NCBI GenBank assembly: GCA_027943245.1
Contig: JANDJZ010000094.1
Span: 52,722 to 116,721 of the forward strand
Direction of reading: 5' to 3'
DNA from: Acanthamoeba sp. SK_2022b
Taxonomy: Eukaryota; Discosea; Longamoebia; Acanthamoebidae
DNA: 64,000 nucleotides
The first letter of the stretch is position 1, and every line of letters starts with the position of its first letter. Below, in pieces: positions 43,662 to 54,411 of this stretch. Under the pieces are notes generated by a model, which was given only the letters and a program-made list of their open reading frames with translations, did not search any database and was not told where the DNA came from. The position numbers and the translations under genes were made by a program.

Positions 43662-44863
43662 TGTAGAAGCTTCGAGTGCCGTCGTATACGGACCGAGTGC
43701 TGTGGAAATCGTTGGCGCCGGATCGGAGCGCCCGGCTGCTGTCCTACGAGGCCCACGACGGGATCATGACCAGCGACCACAGCCCCATCTCCGCGGTCTT
43801 CTCCCTCGACGTCTTGCTGCCTCCCCTGCCAGGTCCTTCACCGCCTCCCTCACCGCCAATGGCGCCCCACAGCTTGCCGACCGTTTGCTCACATGAACAC
43901 ATACGCACACAAACGCACGAACAGACGAGAACTCGAAGAGGTGTGTGATCATCATCTCGAGATTGCGGGCGACCAACATAGGAGTCCACCGGAAGATCAA
44001 GGAGCAGAAGCGAGAACAGAAGGAGCTGAAGAAGGAACACAAAACGAAGGAGCACAAGATGAAGGAGCACAAGCGGGAGCAGAAGGAGCTCAAGAGAGAG
44101 CTAAAGGAGCTCAAGAAGGAGTACAAGGAGCTCACCAAGGACAAGAAGAAGGTACCTCCGCGGTGTTCACCCCATTACGTTGATGTTACGATTATTTATT
44201 CATTTATGTATTGTCGCGTGTGCAGGACAAGAAGGACAAGGAAAAGGAGGTGAACGCGTATGTGGCGTTCAGCGGCCCTTTCCTCGATGGAATGTTCAAG
44301 ACCGGAGTCGTTCCTCGACGATCCGATCCAGGTACCGCGCCTCTTCTGTTGCCACAAAACACGCGCTGCAATAGTAACACGAGCGTGTGGCGACAGTGTG
44401 GGAGGACAACGACGTGCCGATACTCGAGCCGCTGGCGTCGACCAAGTACTACCTCAAGCGGCAGATGCTGTTCGTGGCCGTGCGAGGCCAGAGCGACTAC
44501 TCGCTGGCCTCGTCCGACGAGCTCGGCCAGGGCGTGCTCCCGCTGCGGGAGGCCTGTCGGGACGGCCAGCCAGTCGATTTTGAGGTCCCGCTGCGGGACA
44601 AGGGCAAGGCGGCCGGGACCCTGTGCGGCCGGCTCATCGTCAAGTGGGAGGACCGGCGGGCCGAGCGACACTCGCAACTGCTCGACGTGAGCTCCCACAA
44701 CCCCCTGCGCCAGTCACAGGGAGTGGCAGCCCAGCCAATCGGCAGCGGCATCAAGGTCGAGTCGCTACTGGCGTCCGTGGCCGGCGTCGCCAGCTCGGCC
44801 ACGTCCGCCTTCGAGGACCTGGTCGGCGCACAGACCCAGCCCCAGCCAGGGCATAATAATTAA
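39067..44863 (+). CDS. BAR-PH-inositol polyphosphate 5-phosphatase-C2 protein
   Basis: Seventeen exons: 39067-39219, 39359-39431, 39591-39671, 39747-39808, 39913-39975, 40084-40662, 40763-41005, 41115-41834, 41953-42117, 42248-42295, 42402-42542, 42651-42723, 42867-43549, 43667-43832, 43925-44151, 44226-44331, 44397-44863; 1349 aa. Residues about 52-260 form a BAR/coiled region (KTMYHARSLAEVFDKG, KKKYDKTRANYDAAV, KGLMNTADLVWAFAQALDSH). A Ser/Pro-rich linker follows to about 660. A PH-like domain spans about 680-775 (HLLWKLKEIPEKFIFHSS). The IPPc domain (about 790-1075) keeps GNWNLG, FFTGDLNYRI, PSYTDRVLW and TSDHSPI, so it should be active. Then comes a KE-rich coil (1100-1155) and a C2-like domain (1160-1310; AYVAFSGPF, TLCGRLIVKWED). 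It probably hydrolyses the 5-phosphate of phosphoinositides on curved membranes. The exon 10 acceptor (42247) was chosen to keep phase. Confidence 0.85.
43594..43660. repeat. (GGTCGT)n hexamer array in a 5-phosphatase intron
   Basis: About eleven perfect GGTCGT units fill most of the short intron between exons 13 and 14, ending just before the acceptor (GTGTAG, 43661-43666). Readthrough would encode an Arg/Gly repeat. Confidence 0.9.
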
Positions 44864-45206
44864 AATATTATCCCTATACTATATTAAACATAGAAGCGGT
44901 GTGTTGCTCCCGCTGTGCCCTTCGCTGCTCCCAACCACCCAACCACGGAAAGACGTTAAGCGTGCACGCCCTTTTCTCGAGTGTTTCATTTTGACTTTTC
45001 CGTGCTTCACCAAACACAGGAGGTTACGCCATACCTACGTAAGTGCGCACGGGTAGCGGTTCACGTGTCTCGCACTCTTACCAAGAAGACCTACAACTCG
45101 CCCACGCTTCGGAGGAGAATACAGATCAGACCATCAAAGTTAATCCTGTAATATTATTTCTTTTATTTATTCACATATTTATTAGTGCCTTATCGGGTCC
45201 GTGAAG
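44864..45206. promoter_or_regulatory. Intergenic region upstream of the PAQR gene
   Basis: 343 bp. The first 30 bp (AATAATTAAAATATTATCCC) are a likely 3' end zone of the 5-phosphatase gene. An AT-rich run (TATTATTTCTTTTATTTATT, 45152-45185) just before the PAQR start codon may hold the core promoter or 5' leader. No RNA gene was recognised. Confidence 0.35.
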
Positions 45207-47122
45207 ATGGAGAGCGGAATGATGAGGCAGCGGGCAGGCCGAAGCGCAAAGGAGGAAGAGGAGCAGCGCGGCAAGGGCGAGACACAGAGCATGAAGGACC
45301 AGCGAGTGATGGAGGATGCCTCCGCGACTGCGGCCAACGGACGTCAGATGGAGCTCAGTGCCAAGTGCCATGAACTACCCTGCGTCTCTCTTCTCGCCAT
45401 CTGTCTTGAAGACAACCCCTACCTCCGAACCGGTACGCTATAATTTACTTTTTATTCTTTATTTGTGCCTTTTTACCGTGGTTTATTTATTTTCGTTTTT
45501 TAATTTGTTTTTTTCCAATTTCTGCGAACAGGGTACCGAGAGATGGACAAGGGGGACGCACGCGCGTGCTTATGCTCGGCCTTTGCCCTGCACAACGAAA
45601 CCGTGCGTGTCCCGCTCTAGCTTTGGCGCTCGTCTCGCGTCAGGGCCCTGCGTGTGCCGTGCGCGTCTTTGGCTAAGCCTGATCGCTACCGGGTGGCCCA
45701 TCAACTCACCAACAGATGAATATTTGGACGCACGGGCTGGCGTTTGTGATGTTCGCGGGTCTCGTGGTCGAGAACCTCCTCGCCACGACCAACCTGCCCT
45801 TCTACGACAGGTGGCCACCTCCTCTTTTACAGCACACATGCGCGCGGGGAGGCTGACCCGCGCTTGCGCGCTGTCATCGTGGCCATGTGGTACGTTTGTG
45901 CGACGCGGCAGAGTGGTGTTTCTGGTCTACCTGGGCTGCGTGTCGACCTGTTTCCTTATCAGCACGTTCTACCACGTGTTCCGCAACCACTCGGTCAGGG
46001 CCTACTCCAACTGGCTCATCGCCGACATCAACGGCGTCGGTGCGCGTTTGCCCTTCCCCCTCCCCTCTAGCTTGGCTGACCGCATGTGCGTGTCAGGCCT
46101 TTACATTTTCGGTTCGGTGCTGCTGGTGGCCTATTTCCGGTTTTGGTGCGACGACGGCTATCGCTGGACCTACATTGTACGCTCTCTCTCACGGCAATCG
46201 TCGGTCTGATCGCAGTTGATCGTTTTCTCTTTTTTTTGGTTTTATTTATTTTTATTTATAAATTTTTGATTGGTTGGCTCACCTTTCTGAGTCCTTGTGC
46301 GCAGACCCTTGACGTGCTGCTCTACCTTTCCTTCTTCGTGTCGATGCCGGCCATCGTCAAGTACAAGCTCTTCAACCTGCGTGCGCCACCCCCCTCTCAC
46401 CCGCTCTTCTTGCCCACCGCGTGCCCCATGTGGCCCCGTGACTGACCGGCGGGCCGGGCCGTTCTCCAGGCACGTGGCTCTTCGGCCTCCTGTCCATCCT
46501 CGGCCTGTGGGCGCACGTCCACGCAGACATCCGCGACGGGGTACCCTCCCCATGCCGACTCGCTGGTGGCTGAAGTGTCGACACCCTATGCTTACGCGAC
46601 TGGCACGTGCGTGTATGTGTATGTGTATGCGCGCGCATTGTGCCGACAGTTCTTTGAGTGGCACACGGTGAGCAGGAACCTCAAGCTGGTGTGGGTCTCG
46701 GTCTGCGTCATTGGCTCCATGGTATGCTTTCCGCGTCATGTTGAGCGTGCGCTTCGGTCGGAGGAAACCACCTAACCGCCGCCCATCTATCGTTCAGATC
46801 ATCCGCAACAAGAAGGTGCCCGAGAAGTGGTACCCGGGCCGATTCGACATATTTGTACGCAAAGCCTTCCCCAATCAATTTTCTGTCGTTTGTTTGGTGC
46901 TGACCAAGTCTTTTATATTTTTATATTTATCTATATTTATTCATTTATATTTTATTTCAGTTTGCGTCACACCAGATTTTCCACGTGATGGTGTGGCTAG
47001 GCATGTGTATCCTGTACTCGGTCTTCTACTCCGAGTTTGGCCCGTCCAGTGTTATCACGGCTGGCGATGTCGGCGGGCAACGCACCTGCCCCGCTTTCAC
47101 GCCTTCCCCCTCTTACTCGTGA
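45207..47122 (+). CDS. PAQR family (progestin/adipoQ receptor-like) seven-TM protein
   Basis: Ten exons: 45207-45432, 45532-45602, 45716-45810, 45912-46039, 46097-46176, 46305-46380, 46470-46540, 46650-46721, 46798-46854, 46961-47122; 345 aa. PAQR proteins are multispan membrane proteins, related to hemolysin III and alkaline ceramidases, with a zinc site in the membrane. Seen: the N-terminal signature DNPYLRTGYR, LHNETMNIWTHGLAF, TM segments such as VVFLVYLGCVSTCFLISTFY with the histidine in YHVF, and the C-terminal HQIFHVMVWLGM with the paired histidines. The metal-binding histidines are therefore present. The cytosolic N-terminus (about 75 aa) is charged and Glu/Arg-rich. The first of several close ATGs was chosen; a slightly later start is possible. 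The last exon reads to a stop at 47120-47122 with a short Pro-rich tail. Confidence 0.88.
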
Positions 47123-47279
47123 TCCGCTAAAACGCAGGCGCAGGCAAACATTCGACAAAAGCGAACACAAGCACGCGCTTATAAGAAGGTGTGCCCTTCA
47201 GAATAAACTGCTTATCCTTCACCCGCACGCGTAATTCTCCCACCAAAAACGAGTTTGCTGTCGTTGCAGAATCACGATT

Positions 47280-48620
47280 CATTCGTTCTCGCTCTGGATG
47301 GAATGCAAAGACTAGTGCGGCTGCTATGGGAACAAATGGCAAAGCATCTACAAATCATCAGTCATCGAACGGATGAAAAGCTTGAAAAGATGGATCCGAC
47401 ACTTAAAAAACTTCAATTAGAATCCAAATTTACTGGTACCCTTTTTGCACAAGGAATGGTGCGTCGTCTCAAAGTGCAAGGTCTTATTACTTCTTCATCA
47501 GCGACCCCCAGCACCAACAGGGAGCGCTACCAGCAACTCAATGTGCGGCAGGTGGTCCACTTCTTGAACTGGTCTCATGAGCCTCCATGCTGGACTCAGC
47601 AGAATGGAGAACCACGCTTTGCAAAACCTCCCAAGCCCAGATCGTCCAAGAGCAGAGTGGTGCAGCCATACTGGATGGAGGTCGTCCTGCCTTGTCTTCC
47701 AAGAGACAAGGTAGTCCTCATGGATAAGCATCATACAACCTCATTTGGCTTCCACAAGCCCAATATTGTGGGTTACCTTGCAGGCCAGCCTGAAAGCGTG
47801 GCCCATATTGCAGGCGTGCGAAAGACAAGTACTGCTTTGATGATGACAAAAAAGGCCACCTTGAGTCTTTTATGGAAGAACTGCTCATCAACTACCAGCC
47901 GTGGCTTCATGCAGTTCTTTCAGCTCCAGCTTCATGTGGGCTATCAAGGGAGACATCTGTGGCTTGAGGCGCCCCTTCTGCGCCTCCAAGGTGATGGAGC
48001 CTGCTCTCTTGCAGATGCTCTTGACGACCCCTACAAAGGTCTTCAGTTAGTGTGTGACAGTGTGGCCATCCAGGTGGAGGACTACCTTGGGAGCAGTGGT
48101 TTGGCAACCATCTTCTCTGGGAAATTGAATGGTACCATCCACACTGCACCATGTAAGCTTTGAGAATGGCCTGCACTTACTCTCTTGCCCATACATCTTT
48201 GCATGTGAATGACTGAACACAGGACAAGAGGTCATAATCAAACATTTCCACAGGGGCCAAGTGTCTTTTCTCCCCTATGAAAGAACCTGAAGAAGGTGAA
48301 AGTGCTGGCCGGCCCAGTGGTACCACGTCTTGTGGCCAAGACCAAGAATGCTCTGATCCTGCAACCTGTTGGTGACATGTTTGCATCATCAACTGCCCAA
48401 AAGGTACACTCACGTCCAATGAACCCACCCTCCACCACAGATTCTCATGTGATTGTGGCACATACCAGGGCGCCCTGGCCACTTGAGGTGACTTTGCAGA
48501 GCTCATCAACATCCTCAAACAGGCCCACCAGGAATGTGGTCTTGTTCATCATGACATCCAATTGAACAATATCTTCCACAGCAAGGGAACCACACTGCTA
48601 GAAAGGATTGGCAAGGAAAT
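47280..48620 (+). pseudogene. N-terminal part of a CR-effector-like nuclease-kinase gene, broken
   Basis: The plus strand holds a long frame (to 48163) whose translation has a nuclease-like core pattern (a D-x-TSF-x-KP-x-IV stretch around TTSFGFHKPNIVGY) and then, after an apparent frameshift, a GHLESFMEELLINYQPW block typical of the link to the kinase. Farther on, 48285-48405 reads NLKKVKVLAGPVVPRLVAKT and LILQPVGDMF (kinase hinge). 48485-48590 reads a catalytic-loop-like GLVHHDIQLNNIF. This layout matches the restriction-endonuclease-like plus kinase domains of CR (Crinkler-type) effectors. The DFG part is missing here. Several frame breaks mean it is probably inactive. The family is inferred from pattern only. 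Confidence 0.45.
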
Positions 48621-48721
48621 AGCAGGAAATACACCCACCCAGCAGTGGAAAAATGCTTCAAAATGGTTGCATGTGGGGAAAAGGTCTGCACACCCCACAT
48701 GCCATCTACTCAGTGTGATGT

Positions 48722-48870
48722 GCACACTTTCTACCCACCCCACCTCTCCCCACCTTCTACCCACCCTGCCTCTCCCCACTTTCTACCCACCCCACCTCTT
48801 CCCACTTTCTACCTGCCCCGCCTCTCCCTGCCTTCTCCTGGCCCTGCCTCTCCCTGCCTTCTCCATGCCT
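48722..48870. repeat. 26-bp pyrimidine-rich minisatellite
   Basis: About six diverged tandem units of a sequence like CCCACCCCACCTCTCCCCAC followed by CTTCTA. The strand is almost purely C/T with A, which gives strong strand asymmetry. Confidence 0.8.
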
Positions 48871-48939
48871 CGCCTGTACTTGGTGAAAGTTTTACTCTGA
48901 GAAGTTATTGTCAGTCTCTTTAGCCGCATAGTCCTTGTT

Positions 48940-50310
48940 GCTCTGCTCACTCTTGTCATCCTTGATCTAGGCCATGAGCTGACAAAGTTGAGATCTGCCA
49001 GCTTATGGCAGTACCTGCAGCTGCACTTCCTTCCAGACAAACCTGTACACATGGCATCAGCCAACAAGGGGCAAAGGGACAGGGGGACAATGTACCAGCC
49101 ATTTCCATCTGGGATGGGTGATTGCCCAAGATTGCATAGGCTGAGCTGTAGCACTGTCGCATGATGCCCTCTGCCTTGAACTTGATATCAATGCCATGCT
49201 TGAGAAGCCTTGTTGGGTCAATTTATCACCCACCATATTGCGTTGGTGAGATTCACTGTCTTTGGGAGTAGAGTGAGTAAGACTCTCAACTCGGCCTTTT
49301 TGTACTCTGCATGAGACATGTTGGCAATGCTCATATAAATCCCCACAATGGACTTGTTCCTTGAGCAGCTGTATGTAGTACACTGGCAGCAGTAGTTGGC
49401 AGCGTGAGGGGTTTTGATTGTGCTTCCTTGCATGCAGACCAAACCACCTGTATGAGTGGTGAAAGAGGTAAGCACATGAGGGAAATGTGCTCTGTGAACG
49501 TACCTTTTGCACTGCTTCCACCTTGTGGAATGGCATGGGTGATTGATAGGGCCCTCATGAAAGTGGAACTGCTCTTGCACAAGTTGTGTGCATGTGAGAT
49601 GTGCACATTGACTTGTGAGCATGTCGATTGGCGAGATGAAGAATATCTTCTTGTCCTCTGGCGACTCCTCCATGCCTGGCACTGACATCTCATGGAAGGG
49701 CAATGGAGGGAACATTTCCTGGTAAAACTACAGTTAGAAAATGAGCATGTAACCAAAGTTGGAGTACATACCACTCCTGCTTTCTGAAGCAGGTAAACTG
49801 ACCTTGGCAGCTTTGCCTTGATCATGAGTTCAGGATCATGTAGGAGAGACAGGAATGGAGCCAATGTGGTGTTGGAAATCACAAACTCCTTCTGTAGATG
49901 GTAGAGCTTGACCAAGAGGGACATCTTGGGGGTTGTCACACTATGCGCTGTCGTTGCCCTACATTGTTGACCCAATCTTAGTATTTGTGAAATAAACAAG
50001 ATAATAGATGTACCTTTGGTATAATCAAGTACTTGTCTAGCTCATCTTGAGTGGCAGGTTGAGCTTCATCGTCCACCATCTCGTCTTCATCTTTGTCTTC
50101 GTCTTCTTCATCTTCATTGTCTTCGTTGTCTTTGTCCTCATCCATCTTGTCATTGCCATTGTCCTCATTGCCATCGTTGACCAGCTCATCTTTGTCCTCG
50201 TCACCATCCAAGTCCTCACTCATGGGGGGGCTGGCTGGACTCAGCAGCAAAGAAGTGGATATTGAACTCATCAAAGATGCCATCCTTGTTGAATCTGAAG
50301 TCATCAAGTT
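48940..50310 (-). pseudogene. Transposase-like gene remnant (possible KDZ/Plavaka type)
   Basis: Minus-strand exons can be followed. There is an acidic low-complexity exon (50.31-49.98 kb, mostly Asp/Glu/Asn/Lys). An exon at about 49.95-49.77 kb (MSLLVKLYHLQKEFVISNTT) is joined in phase by an intron at 49.72-49.77 kb to FPPLPFHEMSVPGMEESPED. A further stretch reads SIVGIYMSIANMSHAEYKKA and VLLTLLPKTVNLTN, then after frame breaks LLKHGIDIKFKAEGIMRQCY. The phrase around GIYMSIANMS and the following LLTLLPKT resembles the conserved catalytic-region strand of KDZ/Plavaka transposases. This is a weak match by eye. At least two frame interruptions are present. Confidence 0.35.
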
Positions 50311-50817
50311 GACTTGTTAGATCGTGGCCACATCACACAAGAGCAGGAAACATACATTGCTGATGTGTTTTGGTCTTGTTATGAGACCATATATTTGATA
50401 CATGCTGGTGGCAGTTGTTGCACCAGTATCTGTTCTCCAAAGGGTTCTCCATCACTCCACCCCCCCTCCAATAAAGTGAAGTGTATTTACACAGAACAAA
50501 GCACTATTTACAAGCTTTTGCTTCCATCAACGTCCCTGCACGTAAAAATAAACAAAGAGGACTGGATAGAAAGAGAAAAGGGCGTACCTGTGTCCATGGC
50601 CTCATCCCAGGTTGGGCCTGAGAGTATCCACTGCAGCTTCAAGAGTGGACCTTTCTCAAAGCCAGGCGGGATGATTGCACCAGGGTAGGCTTGGGAGCCC
50701 CATCAAGTGAGTATGCATCAATGCTCTGGTCTGTAATGCCCCAAAGCTTGAGGCGTTCAGAGGATGAAGGCATCACCACAACCACCCTTCTCAAGCACTC
50801 AGCATCCTCCTGTACAA

Positions 50818-51900
50818 TCATGATGAACAAGATGAAAATGAAAAGAAGCAACAAAGAGAGCACCAAACCTGCTGATGACAAAGCAGCTCCTCCTGCTCCA
50901 ACAAGGCGCAGTCAGCCCACTCAATCTGCTCAGCTTCCTTGGCCACCGGATCATCAGTCATCAGTGAAGAAGGGAAGGCCAGAGAGTCAAGTGGACAAAC
51001 AATAGCCTGCTCTGTGTGGATGATTGATGCTGTCTCCACCATCTCAGTCACTGCAGACACTTTGTGCTCTGCTTTCTGTCACTTGGCACGGTGGGCAATC
51101 CATTTTTGCCACCTGCCCAGTCGCAAGGGATTAGAGGAAGCAAACTCAAGCAATAAAGAGAGCAGGAGGACATGTGTCACATGAAAGATCAGGATAAAAA
51201 GGTTGAAGAGTGCCTTTTCGTCCCTTGAGGAGCCACTAAAGCCCATATACACGCACCATAGGCGCCTGTAGACCGTCTTGAGACCTTCTCTCTTGTTGTC
51301 AGTGTAGACATGTGTTTTGAAGTCTGACACCCTGGTGGCGTTTTGATAGCGCCAGTGTACGTAGAGATGCACATACAGCTGGCGTGAGTACTCATGGAAC
51401 TTGGCGCCTGTGTAGTAGTTGGAGCAGTAGGTTGCTGCGTCAGCTGGCTGCAGGATGCTGGTTGTGCCAGGCTTGGGAGGAAAGCTGCTTTGGCTGGCTG
51501 TCTTGTGAACATCCTTGGGTGGGAACAGGTAGACAATATTGTGGATAACCTCATGAAGTTGGTTGTTGTCTTGGTTGATGACTGCTTGGTTGTGTGTGTC
51601 CAAAAGCTGGCTCAGTGAAACAACAACCTTGTACTTGCACTCCTGGTGAGCAAACGATGTTAGGGAATGAGATTAAAGAAGACAAAAGGTGGAGTGTACC
51701 AGTTCAATGTGTAGCACGTCCTTGACTGTGTGGAAGATGCTCTTCCACCTATTCCCTTGTTGGTAGTGCTGTAGAGTGTGCTTGGCATGCTCCCGGCAGG
51801 GAGAACACTATGTGAACAAATTGTTGAACAGGAGAAGAGGAAAGATGTACTTTGAAACCTTGTGCCTCTTCTTGTTGTTGCCTTTTGAGCCATGGCGCCT
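50818..51900 (-). CDS. Unrecognised coding-like region in island 3
   Basis: The minus-strand frame 51603-51079 (about 174 codons) has ordinary amino acid composition and no low complexity. It includes KFHEYSRQLYVHLYVHWRYQ and LKTVYRRLWCVYMGFSG, then a hydrophobic stretch FNLFILIFHVTHVLLLSLLL that could be one membrane helix or intron read-through (a splice donor/acceptor pair is possible there). It is followed by an acidic frame at 51060-50818 (ASIIHTEQAIVCPLDSLAFP) and preceded by a basic segment at 51893-51840. It lies upstream of, and could belong to, the transposase-like remnant. No family was recognised. Confidence 0.3.
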
Positions 51901-53104
51901 TCGCTTCCTCATGTTGTACTGCTGTAACTCGCTGCATCTGTAAATATACATCATGAGATTTTAAAATGAGATACAAACAATTACAAAGGATGGGAAATGA
52001 ACAGATTGCTTGGCCCTTGGCACAAAGCTGTAGGGTCTTGACAGCTGCCCATACATCACATTCAAGGCTTAGATTAACAAAAAATGGGAGGATTTATTTG
52101 TACATACCATAAATCTTGCCTTGATCACAACATTGTACATGATTTTGTAAATTAAATAATAATTTCTCTTCAAGGCAAGAGGGTCTCCCCGTACTTGGGT
52201 GGTGCTGCCCCAACGGAGAGCACTCTAAAGAATGAAACTCAGCCTGCCATGGAAGGCAAAAATCCAGGCATGTCAATATTTCTGCAGAAGCATTGAAAAC
52301 GTCAACAACATTTCTGCCACAAGGACGAGGACAGGCAGTAGGATGAGCTTGTTGACGAAGACGAGCTTGTCCACAAGGACAAGGTTGAGCTGCTGTTGTG
52401 GTATGCTGTCGCCTGCTTGAAGATAAACATAAAATTTATATTTTTATCTCATTTATTTGTTTTATTCACTTGTCATGCAAGTGTTTGCCTGCACATTGTA
52501 GAATGGTTTGGTCACTGCGGCGGTTTGGTCATTGTTCTACTCACCAGCAACAACACTACATGTCATCAAAGATGAAGAAGAACAAACAAGCTGACTGCTG
52601 TATCAAGGGCCAGAAAAAGGCGTCAGTGACTGCTGGTTGAACATGAAGAAGTGCAAGTGTACAACTAAATTGAGTGAGTCTCAGACAAGTGATGAAAGCT
52701 GCACTGAATTGGAGCTCCCATTGATGAATAAGAACTCTCAATCCAAACTGACCTCAAGGTTGGCCACCTCACAGGAGAGAGCATCTGAGGTGGGCACGCC
52801 TGCCAAAGGCCCACACTGACCTCAATGCCAAGCATGTCTGACTGAGAAGGGAGTGTTGCTGATCATTGAGTGGTGAAGCAAAATAAGAGAGCAAGAACAG
52901 AGTCTTCTTCTCAGCCAGCAGAGCCCTATGTTCCAATGGTAAGTCTGTGCTGACACTCGTGATCTGCCTGACCAGTCCATTCGTACGATTATGATTGAGC
53001 TTGATGATATGCTCAATGTCCTCCCTTTCCAGAAGCAAAGAGAGGCACCAGGAGCTGAGCGCTGAGCATGAGCCCATCGCCTGCCTGCCGGCCAGCCAGC
53101 AACT

Positions 53105-53510
53105 GAGTGGACCTCTACGCGCCTGCGTGGAGCAAAAGTATCTTTTTCCCGCATGCGTGTGGCTGCCCTACTCTGCACGCTTGGGCAAAGCGGGTAGAAA
53201 CGGCCTTTTCCCGCATGCGTGAGGCTGCCACTCTACACGCTTGGGCAAAGCGGGTAGAAATGGCCTTTTCCCGCATGCATGTGGCTGCCCTACTCTACAC
53301 GCTTGGCCAAAGCGGGTAGAAACGGCCTTTTCCTGCATGCGTGTGGCCGCCGCACGCTACGTGCCTGCGTGGAGCAGGCAAAAAGTATCTTTTTCCCGCA
53401 TGCGTGTGGCCACCCCACACTACGCGCCTGCGTGGAGCAGGCAAAAGTATCTTTTTCCCACTTGCGCACAGCGCGCCGCTCTACACGCTTGCTAGAAAGA
53501 ACTGCGGGTA
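53105..53510. repeat. Minisatellite of about 60-bp units
   Basis: Six or so units share TTTTTCCCGCATGCGTGTGG, CTGCCCTACTCTACACGCTT and GGGCAAAGCGGGTAGAAACG, with two unit types: one ending in AAAGCGGGTAGAAA and one with GCCTGCGTGGAGCA plus an AAAGTATC stretch. It is GC-richer than the surrounding island and open in two frames, so it could be expressed as a peptide repeat, but nothing supports that. Confidence 0.85.
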
Positions 53511-53616
53511 AACTAGTTAGTGCACCCAGGTATTATCCACCTATCCTTGACATCAATGCTGGCCGATCCAGCTAAACCGCAGAGGGTGAGGCACCTCTTG
53601 GCAATAATCTTCACAA

Positions 53617-54040
53617 TTAAGCGCTGAAGAGCGTCATAGTCACACACCTGGGCTGCTTGAACCATGCGCTTCCAAAGCGAGGGTGCAGGTGGTGAGCCCA
53701 AAACTCACGCAGCTTCTCAACATCAGTCTCAGCTTGGATCTGGCGGAACGACATCATGTTGGTGGTGTGGATTACCGACCAGACAACCATCTCCAGGTTG
53801 TGCGAGAACGCCGGCCGGTACTTCTGATCGTGCTTCCAGCTGTTGAGAATGTCATCAGGCGCATGCTGCAGCGCTCCAGCAAAGTACATGGGCTCGCCAG
53901 CAACCAGTGCCGAACCCCAGTCACCAAGGAACACCTGCCATTGTACGATGTACATGTGCATTGTTCAATTGATAAAGTGTCCGAAGCGCAAAGTAAGGAC
54001 CACCACACAAACAACAGCTGAAAAGAACAAGTGCCATAGT
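53617..54040 (-). pseudogene. C-terminal part of a CR-effector-like kinase, isolated
   Basis: The minus-strand frame reads QVFLGDWGSALVAGEPMYFA (kinase DFG-type segment as GDWG), then GALQHAPDDILNSWKHDQKY, then NLEMVVWSVIHTTNMM and LREFWAHHLHPRFGSAW, ending at 53617. This is the activation-segment to C-lobe pattern found in CR-effector kinases. It lacks a clear HRD-type loop upstream; the plus-strand piece at 47.3-48.6 kb ends just where this one begins. It may be the displaced other half or a separate relic. Confidence 0.45.
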
Positions 54041-54411
54041 CACCACAAGTTGTGGGACCTTTGGCCGGCAGCAACAAGGTGGGGCTCTACTCGATACAAC
54101 AGTCGCTCGGCAATTAATTGTGTGGTTGACATAAGTGGCGTCCCCAGAAAAATCCGAGGATCGGGAACCAGGTGGCCAATGGGCACCGTTCGGGAGTTGG
54201 TTGCACCTCTAAATTGGCTCGCTGCTCCATTTCAGGTTTTCTCTTCTTCTTTTGTGATTTCCTTTATCATTTCGGACCAATCATCCCGGTCCGACCAATT
54301 TATGATCGCCTGGGCTTGCTTCATTTATGAGGAGCGTGCTGTGGGTTCATTTCTTCTCTGCCACCACATCACCACACTACCCGCCGCGCACGCCACACCA
54401 CAGGCGTCATC

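Larger units (their letters stand above)
47123..54200. other. Lower-GC mobile-element island 3
   Basis: Composition falls after the PAQR gene and recovers just before the G8-domain gene. The island contains two pieces of a CR-effector-like gene in opposite orientations, transposase-like minus-strand frames, and two minisatellites, listed separately. 51.9-53.1 kb holds nothing that I can assign apart from short simple repeats (an ACGAGGACA/AAGGAC-type run near 52.32-52.39 kb). Confidence 0.7.

Noticed and set aside
44930..45125. Structured-looking GC-rich stretch between the 5-phosphatase and PAQR genes, considered as 5S rRNA or tRNA
   Set aside because: It contains GGTTACGCCATACC, which recalls a 5S start, but the rest does not fold or match 5S, and no tRNA arms were found.
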